A DNA stretch of 64,000 nt. Source: MPNP01 sp965215545 (GTDB taxonomy: Bacteria > Pseudomonadota > Alphaproteobacteria > Rhodobacterales > Rhodobacteraceae). The stretch covers positions 2,914,001-2,978,000 of the forward strand of contig OZ244066.1 in the NCBI GenBank assembly GCA_965215545.1. Reading direction: 5' to 3'. This document shows, in pieces, positions 51,901 through 59,895 of the stretch. The translations under genes were made by a program, and so were the position numbers. The notes beneath the pieces are model-generated. The model was not told the DNA's origin, made no database searches, and saw only the letters and a program-made list of their open reading frames with translations. How positions within the stretch are numbered: the stretch's first letter is position 1; each line of letters begins with the position of its first letter.

Positions 51901-53285
51901 CAGCTGTAGACTTCGCGGAATCTGTGGACAATCCGCAGGGCCAGCACATTGATGCCGAGCGTGACAAGGAACAGCATCATGCCCAGGGCAAAGGCAGCCA
52001 GGGTCTTGGGATTGTCAAACGATGTGTCACCGATCAGCAGCGTGACGATCTGCACGGTGACTGTCGTGACGCTGTCAAGCGGGTTGAGGGTCAGGCGGGC
52101 GATGAGTCCGGCGGCCATGACGACAATCATCGTCTCGCCGATGGCTCGGCTGATGGCAAGCAGGATCCCGCCGGCAATCCCGGGAACCGCGGCCGGGAAC
52201 ATCACCTTCAGCATGGTCTCGGCCCGCGTGGCACCAAGCGCCAGTGACCCGTCGCGCAGCGAATGGGGAACCGCCGTCAGTGCGTCATCAGCGAATGACG
52301 AGATGAAGGGGATCAGCATGATGCCCATGACGCTCCCGGCGGCAAGGGCCGTGTTGGGCGAGATGTCGGCACCGACCGATACGCCAAAACTGCGGATGGC
52401 GGGCGCGACGACCAGCACGGCAAAGAAGCCATAGACAACCGTTGGAACGCCGGCCAGAATCTCAAGAATCGGTTTGGCCAGCCTCCGGATCATCAAGGGC
52501 GCGAATTCATTGAGATAGATCGCCGACATCAGCCCGATGGGAACCGAGATGAATATGGCAATCGCGGTGATGATCATTGTGCCGTTGATCACCGGAAGCC
52601 AGCCGAAGGCACCCTCGGCCGCCACCTGGTCCTCGCGAATGGGAATCTGGGGCTCCCAGTTCAGACCAAACAGGAAATCGGTCAAGGGGACAAGGGCCAG
52701 AAAACGCCCTGTTTCAATCAGCAGCGAGGCCACGATACCAATCGTTGTCAGCACGGCAACGACCGAACAGATGGTCATGAGCGTCATGACGATTCGTTCC
52801 GTCACCTGCCGGGCCCGGAATTCGTGCCGGACCCGCGTCCGGGTCAGCACTGTCGTTGCGACCGCCAGGAGAGTGGCCAGAATCACCATCAGCAGGCTCC
52901 CCCGGGCATGCAGCGCTGCAAAGGACTCGGCGATGGTGAATTTCCATGCTTCGGGTTCACCAAAGACATAGCCGCCAGCGAGGGACTTGATCTCGGAGAG
53001 CAACAGACCCATCTCGGCCCGACCCACCGTCTCGGCCCCGGCCGTGGCAATCGCCTGACGGGTGAGGAGATCGATGATCGGTCCCTGCAGAGCGAGCCAG
53101 ACAAGAACAAAGGGCAAGGCCGTTGTCAGCGTCATCAACAGGGAATGAATGGCATGATAACTGGGGATGGAGTGCAGGCGACCCCGCCTGGCCAGCAACG
53201 ACCGGGCGCTGACGTAATTCCAGGCGAATCCGATCAGGGCAAGGAGGATGATGGCACCGAAGGCCAGGAGGATCAATGCATGCAC
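51900..53285 (-). CDS. pstC: Phosphate ABC transporter permease PstC
   Basis: A 461-residue permease with an N-terminal multi-helix extension (ILLAFGAIILLALIGFAWNYV; ALPFVLVWLALQGPI) ahead of the transport domain (~230-455). The EAA loop is DDALTAVPHSLRDGSLALGATRAETMLKVMFP. The long central periplasmic part is typical of alphaproteobacterial PstC. It follows pstS by 83 bp and overlaps pstA. Confidence 0.95.
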   Translation of the reverse strand: MHALILLAFGAIILLALIGFAWNYVSARSLLARRGRLHSIPSYHAIHSLLMTLTTALPFVLVWLALQGPIIDLLTRQAIATAGAETVGRAEMGLLLSEIKSLAGGYVFGEPEAWKFTIAESFAALHARGSLLMVILATLLAVATTVLTRTRVRHEFRARQVTERIVMTLMTICSVVAVLTTIGIVASLLIETGRFLALVPLTDFLFGLNWEPQIPIREDQVAAEGAFGWLPVINGTMIITAIAIFISVPIGLMSAIYLNEFAPLMIRRLAKPILEILAGVPTVVYGFFAVLVVAPAIRSFGVSVGADISPNTALAAGSVMGIMLIPFISSFADDALTAVPHSLRDGSLALGATRAETMLKVMFPAAVPGIAGGILLAISRAIGETMIVVMAAGLIARLTLNPLDSVTTVTVQIVTLLIGDTSFDNPKTLAAFALGMMLFLVTLGINVLALRIVHRFREVYS

Positions 53286-53368
53286 CCCATCTTGCGGGAA
53301 ACCGACAGGCGGGCGTTGTCCGGCCTGTCGGTACAGATGTCAACAGGAATTGTCGTCGTGATGTTCGA

Positions 53369-54418
53369 TCACTGGGTCAGGGTCTGTCCAGTGATCACGG
53401 CATCCTGGGTGCTGCTGCGCCGGTCATCGGTCAGTGAGACCAGCCCCCGCTCGGCAAGGTAGCCATCGGGTGCCAGGGCGTCCTCGGACATATACTCCTC
53501 GATGAAGTCCTGCAGGTGCGGGATGACATTCCGGTGGGCATTCTTGGTGTAGAAGTACAGCGGTCGGGAGATCGGGTAGGACTTGTCACCAATCGTCGTT
53601 GCATCCGGCTCGACACCGTTGATCTTGACCGGCTTGAGCATGTCAAGATTCTCATAGAGGAAAGAATAACCAAAGATGCCCATGGCGGTCGGATCCTCTG
53701 CAAGGCTCCTGACAATCAGGTTGTCGTTCTCACCCGCCTCGATGAATGGTCCATCCACACGCATCCGGCTGCAATTCTCCTCGACCCAGTCACCGTCAAA
53801 GCCCCCGTTCCTGACATGGTCGAGGCTTGCACAACCGACATGCATGGCGAGTTCGACGAACGCATCCCGTGTCCCGGATGTCGGGGGCGGTCCGTAGAAC
53901 AGGATCGCCTGGTCAGGAAGCGATGGATCGATGTCGGACCACTTCCTGTGGGGATTCTTGACCATCACGCCATCGACAGGAACCATGTCCGCCAGGGCCA
54001 GATACACCTGCTCCAGCGAGAGATCCCAGTCGCCCTGGGCTTCCCGGGCAATGGCGATCGAAAGACCATCAAAACCGATCAGCGCCTCGGAAATATCCGT
54101 GACGCCATTGTCCTGACAGAGAGCGTACTCTGAGGATTTCATGGCCCGCGATGCACCGGTGATATCCGGATGTTGCGCTCCGATGCCTGCACAGAAGAGT
54201 TTCATGCCCCCTCCGGTGCCGGTCGATTCGGGAACGACCTCAGCGCCCGGATTCATGTTCATGAACTGCTCCGTGACGGCCTGTGTGTATGGAAAGACCG
54301 TTGACGACCCAACGATCATGATGTGATCCCGGGCCATGGAAGACCCAGCCACCATCACAAGCCCCAATGCAGCCACTGCTGCCTTGGCGAAACCATCTGT
54401 CATTTCGTGTTTTCTCAT
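53369..54418 (-). CDS. pstS: Periplasmic phosphate-binding protein PstS
   Basis: A 349-residue exported protein with a signal peptide (FAKAAVAALGLVMVAGSSMA). Mature motifs for phosphate binding are IVGSSTVFPYTQAVTEQF, STGTGGGMKLFCAGIG, and PPPTSGTRDAFVE. It belongs to the longer PstS type (SphX/OprO-associated) rather than the E. coli type. Start ATG 54418; ATG 54403 is an alternative. A probable Pho box lies ~85 bp upstream. Confidence 0.94.
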   Translation of the reverse strand: MRKHEMTDGFAKAAVAALGLVMVAGSSMARDHIMIVGSSTVFPYTQAVTEQFMNMNPGAEVVPESTGTGGGMKLFCAGIGAQHPDITGASRAMKSSEYALCQDNGVTDISEALIGFDGLSIAIAREAQGDWDLSLEQVYLALADMVPVDGVMVKNPHRKWSDIDPSLPDQAILFYGPPPTSGTRDAFVELAMHVGCASLDHVRNGGFDGDWVEENCSRMRVDGPFIEAGENDNLIVRSLAEDPTAMGIFGYSFLYENLDMLKPVKINGVEPDATTIGDKSYPISRPLYFYTKNAHRNVIPHLQDFIEEYMSEDALAPDGYLAERGLVSLTDDRRSSTQDAVITGQTLTQ

Positions 54419-54501
54419 TGATTATCGATTCCATCAATCATTCAATCCAATGGCACTCCGAGGTGCCACGTGGGCATGTGCATTGCGACTACAATGCTTT
54501 T

Positions 54502-54519
54502 GCAACAGTCCGGTTACAG
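54502..54519 (-). promoter_or_regulatory. Probable Pho box upstream of pstS
   Basis: On the minus strand the sequence reads CTGTAAC-CGGA-CTGTTGC: two 7-bp direct repeats with an 11-bp period, matching the CTGTCAT-N4-CTGTCAT pattern bound by PhoB in alphaproteobacteria. Its position 85-100 bp before pstS fits phosphate-starvation induction. Confidence 0.72.
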
Positions 54520-54611
54520 TTTTGTGAAAATCCCCCGGACGGATCCTCCCGTCCACCGGGATGACGATTGGCATCGAGAGGGAGATATCCTATAGCCCGT
54601 CTGCCAGCAGC

Positions 54612-54701
54612 GGAGAGGTGCCGGAGCGGTCGAACGGGGCGGTCTCGAAAACCGTTGTGCCCAACTGGGCACCCAGGGTTCGAATCCCTGTCTCTCCGCC
54701 A
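54612..54701 (+). tRNA. tRNA-Ser (CGA)
   Basis: A 90-nt gene including an encoded CCA. Acceptor GGAGAGG (54612-54618) pairs with TCTCTCC near the 3' end. The anticodon stem encloses TCTCGAA, giving anticodon CGA. A long variable arm, characteristic of serine tRNA, follows, and the T arm is CAGGG-TTCGAAT-CCCTG. It reads serine codon UCG. Confidence 0.96.
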
Positions 54702-55218
54702 TCCCGGTCCAGAACCACAGCACCCGGTTTGCCAACAAGAAGGCACTCTTGTGGCATGGGACACCATCAGCAATCTGGCCCTGATCCAATCAGGCACAAT
54801 CGTTTGTCAGCACACCCCTGCTCCTTGCCGACCGGATCCTTGTCTTGGAAACGCGGGTATGTCCGATAACCGTTTCCGGAGCACTGGAGTCAGGCATTCA
54901 ATGATCTGGAGCCTGTTGCGAGCATCAAGGCCGGCAACCGGACAGGCGCAGCATTCCAGCTCCGTTCTTGTTGCGTGCCCTTGACTGCCTCCTTCCTGTA
55001 TGGACGATCTGGTCCCGGAAATCCCTCGGTCCCGGGGCCGGCAATCGGGACTGACAGCACCGGACAGTCTCGCGATCGCCATGCCACTGCATCGCACCAT
55101 CACGTCGTGATCCGGCAGCAGCCGAGCACTGCACAAAATCCTTGCTTTTCCCCGCACTTTGCATGTGTCCCTTGTGCGAGCTCCATCGGCGAAGTGAGGT
55201 CGTCATGCCACCGACCGA
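54702..55218. other. Region downstream of tRNA-Ser, no gene recognised
   Basis: About 520 bp between the tRNA and the start of the secreted-protein patch. Small frames exist on both strands without motifs. tRNA-Ser 3' ends are common integration sites, but no integrase or repeated tRNA 3' end was found in the window. Confidence 0.5.
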
Positions 55219-55258
55219 TCGATGATGTCGCAGGTCAGTTTGAAATTATTCCTTGAAT
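55219..55258 (+). promoter_or_regulatory. Leader element copy 4 (degenerate)
   Basis: CGATGATGTCGCAGGTCAG followed by TTTGAAATTATTCCTTGAAT (to 55258). It aligns with copy 3 at 55866, including the flanking CCGACCGA-CGATGATGT, and with the TTGAAATTTTC core of copies 1 and 2. Confidence 0.5.
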
Positions 55259-55690
55259 CTGGGCACCCTCCCCTTGTACGGTACTCTCCTGAGCATGTTC
55301 CACCCGGTGGCCCTGCCGGTGCTGGCGCAGGTGGATTGGACCATTCTCAACGGGGCCAAAGGGGCAGACACCTACCCGGCGGGACAGAGTGAACGGAGCG
55401 CCGGTGCGCTCTTTGTCGGCACCCCTTCGACATCTGCGGTCGGGGTTACAATGGGGGCGTCAATCCAGCATGTTTTAGCGGCAGAGTCCTGACCAACCAA
55501 GCCATTCATTACAGATTGCCGGAAAACGGACAAACCGGAGTGAGCAGCACAATCAGAGCCGGCTTTTCCCAAAGCCCGATAAGCTCAAGAACGTTCTCCC
55601 ATAGCAACTTGAAGGAAGGGGCACGCTACACTGCGGCTTCACACACGGGGCCGAATCCTCTCGCGAGCAACATCCTGACACGGACCTGTT
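55253..55690 (+). pseudogene. Frameshifted relative of the 26.3-kb secreted FN3-like protein
   Basis: The first frame (55253-55492) has a worn signal-like segment (YGTLLSMFHPVALPVLAQ) with only a short C cluster before it. The body then continues in another frame (GYNGGVNPACFSGRVLTNQAIHYRL... then SHSNLKEGARYTAASHTGP...TRTCFRTGPKF). The last part aligns with FSSLKKNTRYTVVVYGG...RRFCFKTRGEF of the gene at 26284. At least one frameshift near 55430 and a stop around 55490 show decay. The homology is visible by eye but short. Confidence 0.6.
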
Positions 55691-55865
55691 TCAGGACAGG
55701 ACCGAAGTTCAATCTGAACCGGCCCCCTTTGGGCCCCATGGCGATCTGGCCATCTACGGGAGCCATTCCAGCGGCGGCTTCGCCTTTGGCAGCACACTGC
55801 AGCAGCGGGTGGCCTGACCGCGACATGCAAGGGGCACATGGGATCTTCAGAGAAGCCAACGACCG

Positions 55866-55928
55866 ACGATGATGTAGTGTCCCGGTTTGCAATTTTCCCT
55901 TGCATTCTGTACGGAAGCCCCGAATGTC
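55866..55928 (+). promoter_or_regulatory. Leader element copy 3 of the poly-C secreted-protein family
   Basis: GTAGTGTCCCGGTTTGCAAT starts at 55874, followed by TTTCCCTTGCATT. It matches copy 1 with a few changes and shares upstream CGACGATGAT with copy 4. A possible -35 is TTGCAT (55900-55905); the -10 is weak. Confidence 0.55.
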
Positions 55929-55949
55929 AATGTCTTCGGAGCACTCATC

Positions 55950-56774
55950 ATGACACATCTGACACTGCCCCCCCCCCTGACGCTTCTGGCCACCGCCCTG
56001 GTGGCCGCCCTCAGTGCCGCCCCCACCCTGGCGCAAACGCTGCCGGTGGTGGAACTGCTGGTGAGTGACACAGAAATCAGTGAAATGTATGACTGCGCCA
56101 GTCCTGGTGCCTTTCAAATCAACGCCGGGGTGCAAGCCGACGGATCTCCACTCCCGGGAGGGCGCCTTGAGTTTCGGGTGGCCGCCATCACCACCTCAGG
56201 CCCCAACCGCTTTGCGGATCCGCACGGTCACACCCCAAGAGAAGGACAAGCACGCCCCAGCAAGTTCCTCACCAAGGCCGATGGCACCGGCCTGATTGCC
56301 GCCAAGAATGCCCACATCAAGGGCTTTGCAGAGATGACTCTGACCTCCAAAGGCCTTGTCTCCACCGGCCTTTGCTGGGGCGATGACAATCTGGACACTG
56401 GCGACACGGAGGTGATGGTCGTCATCGCCAACGGCCCCGGCTACACCGTCCACCCGACGAAAGGGCGCGCCGTCTTCACCATCCGGGAGAATGACAGCTG
56501 CCGCAATCCGACCTCCACCCCCGGTGGCGTGGTCCACCGGATGAACGGCAGTTCGACCTGCATCTGTGCCACCGCGAGCCGGGTGTCCGATGTGCGGCGG
56601 GCCCTGGATCGCACCATTCCCACGCCCGGGGATGACGGGCGCTACGGCACCGATGATGACGGGACCACCGCCGCGCCCCCGCCAGGTGCGGGGTTCCTGA
56701 GCCGCCTGGCCGCGCAGTTCCACGACCCGTCCTATCTCTACTGTCCGGACTCGCCCTGGAAGGGCCTGCCCTGA
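55950..56774 (+). CDS. Putative secreted protein with in-frame poly-C start (ON state)
   Basis: A 274-residue protein. GGAG (55938-55941) precedes ATG 55950. The codons THLTL lead into a 10-base C run (55968-55977) read as three prolines, then LTLLATALVAALSAAPTLAQ, a clear signal peptide, all in one frame. The mature protein begins TLPVVELLVSDTEISEMYDCASPGAF and later carries FTIRENDSCRNP, SSTCICATAS and an acidic Gly/Asp stretch (PTPGDDGRYGTDDDG) before a Pro-rich linker and a final helix. No family is recognised. From 56184 onward it lies inside the 1.6-kb duplication. Confidence 0.75.
   Translation: MTHLTLPPPLTLLATALVAALSAAPTLAQTLPVVELLVSDTEISEMYDCASPGAFQINAGVQADGSPLPGGRLEFRVAAITTSGPNRFADPHGHTPREGQARPSKFLTKADGTGLIAAKNAHIKGFAEMTLTSKGLVSTGLCWGDDNLDTGDTEVMVVIANGPGYTVHPTKGRAVFTIRENDSCRNPTSTPGGVVHRMNGSSTCICATASRVSDVRRALDRTIPTPGDDGRYGTDDDGTTAAPPPGAGFLSRLAAQFHDPSYLYCPDSPWKGLP
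55968..55977 (+). repeat. Homopolymer tract of 10 C (contingency locus 3)
   Basis: Ten consecutive C exactly 18 bases after ATG 55950 and immediately before the signal-peptide core. The present length keeps start, signal peptide and body in one frame; any change not a multiple of three would switch the gene off. Confidence 0.87.
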
Positions 56775-57062
56775 ACAGGCGTCCTGCTGATCGCCCGGCT
56801 GCGCATGACGGGGCGGGCCAACCATGGGGCCCTGCCCTGACCCGGGCAGGGCCTGTCGGAGTGAGACAGATTGCACGGATGACTGCGCGGACCGTCGATC
56901 GAATCGTCCCTGGAGAACCCGCACAGGCTGTCCGATGAGACCGAACCGGCGTCAGGGCCGGTCGCGTCACGGAACCGACCGGGGGAGGCGACCCGAAGGT
57001 TGCCTCCTTCCTGTGTCGACATGAGTTTCAGACTGGGGACGTGACCGACGATGGGAGGGGCC

Positions 57063-57091
57063 TTGACACCTCCCGTCGTGCCCCCTACCCT
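57063..57091 (+). promoter_or_regulatory. Promoter of the coiled-coil gene (leaderless transcript likely)
   Basis: TTGACA (57063-57068), 17 bases, TACCCT (57086-57091). Transcription would begin about 57098-57100, which is the ATG at 57100 itself, and no ribosome binding site is present. The same arrangement is at 58796-58824 in the second copy. Confidence 0.55.
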
Positions 57092-57099
57092 TGCGAATC

Positions 57100-57414
57100 A
57101 TGAATACCGAGAGACCGAGCCCTGATCGTGATGTGCACGAGCGGATTGCTGACCTGGAGGCTCACATGAATATACTGCAGGCGAACCTGACGGCCACCCT
57201 TGAGGGATTCCGGGTGGATCAGGCCAAATTGCGCGAGGATATGGCCCTGCATCGCGAAGACGCCGCCAAGCGGGACATCGAGGCTGCCAGTGTTGCCGCC
57301 AAGCGGGACATCGAGGCTGCCAAACGTGACAAGGACAACCTGCGCTGGCAAATCGGCCTGTGGGTTGCCGCCGTGGTGATCATCGGCATCCTTGTCCGCT
57401 GGCCAGCCATCTGA
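57100..57414 (+). CDS. Small coiled-coil protein with C-terminal membrane anchor (copy 1)
   Basis: A 104-residue protein. Residues ~12-80 are a charged amphipathic coiled coil (ERIADLEAHMNILQANLTATLEGFRV...). They contain an 11-residue repeat (AAKRDIEAASV) encoded by a 33-bp unit present 1.8 times (57262-57321). Residues ~85-102 are one hydrophobic helix (IGLWVAAVVIIGILV) ending RWPAI. The layout resembles small tail-anchored coiled-coil proteins (DUF1640-like), but a family cannot be claimed. Expressed probably without a leader. Confidence 0.7.
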   Translation: MNTERPSPDRDVHERIADLEAHMNILQANLTATLEGFRVDQAKLREDMALHREDAAKRDIEAASVAAKRDIEAAKRDKDNLRWQIGLWVAAVVIIGILVRWPAI

Positions 57415-57916
57415 CCGGTCCTGCGTAGGCGTCGTCCATGGACGCGCTTGTGGTCGTACCGTCGTGATCGCTGACTTTTCAGGGTGCGATTGATTCGCCG
57501 CTGCTGTCAATCGCCGTCGGGGTTCAGACGTCCCGCACCGACCGGCGCTGCCCTTGCCTTCGTGACGTTCCTTGGGGGATCGCCGGACTTTTCCGGTTCA
57601 TGAGGGTCAGTCTTTTGGCATGCCTTGTGTCAGAGACTCCGTTGATATTCCAGATCACTGAATATCATCGGATCTTTGGGGGGGGCTGTCAACGCACATG
57701 CATGGTCTCGCATTGAACGGTCCGTGACATCCGGCACGGCCTCGTCCGTGAGGCAGCGGACGGCGAGTCGTGGACCGCGGCCATCAGTCCGCCGGTCATG
57801 GTGGCGCGACGGTGGCTGGCAACTGCGTTCTCGGCAATAGCGATGGCATCCAGATCGCTGTCGGTCAGGCCGATCCAACCACACGGCTTGCCTCCGCCGT
57901 CGAGGCCCATGTGTCT
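57415..57916. other. Spacer of the duplication with an inverted repeat and a G run
   Basis: No gene recognised. It holds an inverted repeat GATATTC-N9-GAATATC (57644-57666), an 8-base G run (57678-57685) and, outside the duplicated unit, a 45-bp segment (57773-57817) matching the 5' coding region of the aminotransferase at 59916-59960 with two mismatches. Minus-strand frames here have no motifs. Confidence 0.6.
57773..57817 (+). repeat. 45-bp copy of the aminotransferase 5' region
   Basis: Matches 59916-59960 with two mismatches (57780, 57809). The partner encodes residues 7-22 of the aminotransferase (TATISPPVMVARRW). It straddles the right end of the left duplication copy, so it may mark the recombination junction. 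Confidence 0.85.
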
Positions 57917-58507
57917 GCCATCACCACCTCAGGCCCCAACCGCTTTGCGGATCCGCACGGTCACACCCCAAGAGAAGGACAAGCACGCCCCAGCAAGTTC
58001 CTCACCAAGGCCGATGGCACCGGCCTGATTGCCGCCAAGAATGCCCACATCAAGGGCTTTGCAGAGATGACTCTGACCTCCAAAGGCCTTGTCTCCACCG
58101 GCCTTTGCTGGGGCGATGACAATCTGGACACTGGCGACACGGAGGTGATGGTCGTCATCGCCAACGGCCCCGGCTACACCGTCCACCCGACGAAAGGGCG
58201 CGCCGTCTTCACCATCCGGGAGAATGACAGCTGCCGCAATCCGACCTCCACCCCCGGTGGCGTGGTCCACCGGATGAACGGCAGTTCGACCTGCATCTGT
58301 GCCACCGCGAGCCGGGTGTCCGATGTGCGGCGGGCCCTGGATCGCACCATTCCCACGCCCGGGGATGACGGGCGCTACGGCACCGATGATGACGGGACCA
58401 CCGCCGCGCCCCCGCCAGGTGCGGGGTTCCTGAGCCGCCTGGCCGCGCAGTTCCACGACCCGTCCTATCTCTACTGTCCGGACTCGCCCTGGAAGGGCCT
58501 GCCCTGA
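57917..58507 (+). pseudogene. 5'-truncated copy of the 56.0-kb secreted-protein gene
   Basis: Encodes the same C-terminal ~196 residues as the gene at 55950 (from AITTSGPNRFADP onward) without its signal peptide, poly-C tract or leader element. The frame is open upstream to a GTG at 57770 through unrelated sequence, but no export signal results. Probably non-functional unless used as a donor for gene conversion of the intact copy. Confidence 0.75.
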
Positions 58508-58832
58508 ACAGGCGTCCTGCTGATCGCCCGGCTGCGCATGACGGGGCGGGCCAACCATGGGGCCCTGCCCTGACCCGGGCAGGGCCTGTCGGAGTGAGAC
58601 AGATTGCACGGATGACTGCGCGGACCGTCGATCGAATCGTCCCTGGAGAACCCGCACAGGCTGTCCGATGAGACCGAACCGGCGTCAGGGCCGGTCGCGT
58701 CACGGAACCGACCGGGGGAGGCGACCCGAAGGTTGCCTCCTTCCTGTGTCGACATGAGTTTCAGACTGGGGACGTGACCGACGATGGGAGGGGCCTTGAC
58801 ACCTCCCGTCGTGCCCCCTACCCTTGCGAATC

Positions 58833-59180
58833 ATGAATACCGAGAGACCGAGCCCTGATCGTGATGTGCACGAGCGGATTGCTGACCTGGAGGCTCACAT
58901 GAATATACTGCAGGCGAACCTGACGGCCACCCTTGAGGGATTCCGGGTGGATCAGGCCAAATTGCGCGAGGATATGGCCCTGCATCGCGAAGACGCCGCC
59001 AAGCGGGACATCGAGGCTGCCAGTGTTGCCGCCAAGCGGGACATCGAGGCTGCCAGTGTTGCCGCCAAGCGGGACATCGAGGCTGCCAAACGTGACAAGG
59101 ACAACCTGCGCTGGCAAATCGGCCTGTGGGTTGCCGCCGTGGTGATCATCGGCATCCTTGTCCGCTGGCCAGCCATCTGA
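58833..59180 (+). CDS. Small coiled-coil protein with C-terminal membrane anchor (copy 2, longer)
   Basis: Identical to the protein at 57100 except for one more 11-residue unit (115 residues; 33-bp units from 58995 to 59087). The promoter TTGACA-N17-TACCCT and leaderless start are duplicated too. The coiled coil is longer by three helical turns, keeping the heptad-like pattern, as an 11-residue (hendecad) insertion would. Confidence 0.7.
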   Translation: MNTERPSPDRDVHERIADLEAHMNILQANLTATLEGFRVDQAKLREDMALHREDAAKRDIEAASVAAKRDIEAASVAAKRDIEAAKRDKDNLRWQIGLWVAAVVIIGILVRWPAI

Positions 59181-59895
59181 CCGGTCCTGCGTAGGCGTCG
59201 TCCATGGACGCGCTTGTGGTCGTACCGTCGTGATCGCTGACTTTTCAGGGTGCGATTGATTCGCCGCTGCTGTCAATCGCCGTCGGGGTTCAGACGTCCC
59301 GCACCGACCGGCGCTGCCCTTGCCTTCGTGACGTTCCTTGGGGGATCGCCGGACTTTTCCGGTTCATGAGGGTCAGTCTTTTGGCATGCCTTGTGTCAGA
59401 GACTCCGTTGATATTCCAGATCACTGAATATCATCGGATCTTTGGGGGGGGGCTGTCAACGCACATGCATGGTCTCGCATTGAACGGTCCGTGACATCCG
59501 GCACGGCCTCGTCCGTGAGGCAGCGGACGGCGAGTCGTGGACCGCGGCCACCTGGCCCGGGGGATCACGCGACCCCGCTTGGAGGGGGCCCGATGGTGCA
59601 TGGTCGAAGTCGGCTATGGGGGCGGTCGTAACCTGCGCAGCGCAGGTGTGTGCCATACCGTATCCAAGACAGCGTGTGTGTTTCCACGCAGGTCATGTGG
59701 CACGGGTGGCCAGAGTCGGTTGACCGGTATCAGGCCGCCTTGCTCGTGGCCTGGCACTCGACCATTCCCGACCAACGCGGTATGCGGAACCAGATCACGA
59801 CCGGGACACTTCGGCAGGTCGCCCGGGGTGATGATAGTCAAGGTGGCTGGTCTGGATCGGGAGATGCATTTGCAGGGAACTGGAAGAGGTTTGTG
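59181..59895. other. Duplication end and aminotransferase upstream region
   Basis: To 59550 this is the duplicated spacer (inverted repeat 59410-59432, G run 59444-59452). From 59551 to 59895 no gene is recognised. The aminotransferase frame is open back to 59650, but that extension is not protein-like. Confidence 0.55.

Larger units (their letters stand above)
56184..57783. repeat. Left copy of a 1.6-kb near-tandem duplication
   Basis: 56184-57783 matches 57917-59550. The only differences found are one extra 33-bp coding unit and one extra G in the right copy. It contains the 3' two-thirds of the secreted-protein gene, the coiled-coil gene and 370 bp of downstream DNA. The copies are separated by 133 bp. 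Confidence 0.96.
57917..59550. repeat. Right copy of the 1.6-kb near-tandem duplication
   Basis: Matches 56184-57783. It has one additional 33-bp unit in the coiled-coil gene and a 9-base rather than 8-base G run (59444-59452). The boundary after position 59550 runs into the aminotransferase upstream region. Confidence 0.96.

Noticed and set aside
57630..57910. Minus-strand frames in the duplication spacer, one starting before the G run
   Set aside because: They read through the aminotransferase fragment and the variable G run without any motif; the frame would differ between the two copies.
54612..59550. Integrated element attached to tRNA-Ser
   Set aside because: The accessory patch lies just downstream of the tRNA, but there is no integrase, no repeat of the tRNA 3' end and no phage or plasmid gene; the patch is explained by local duplication.
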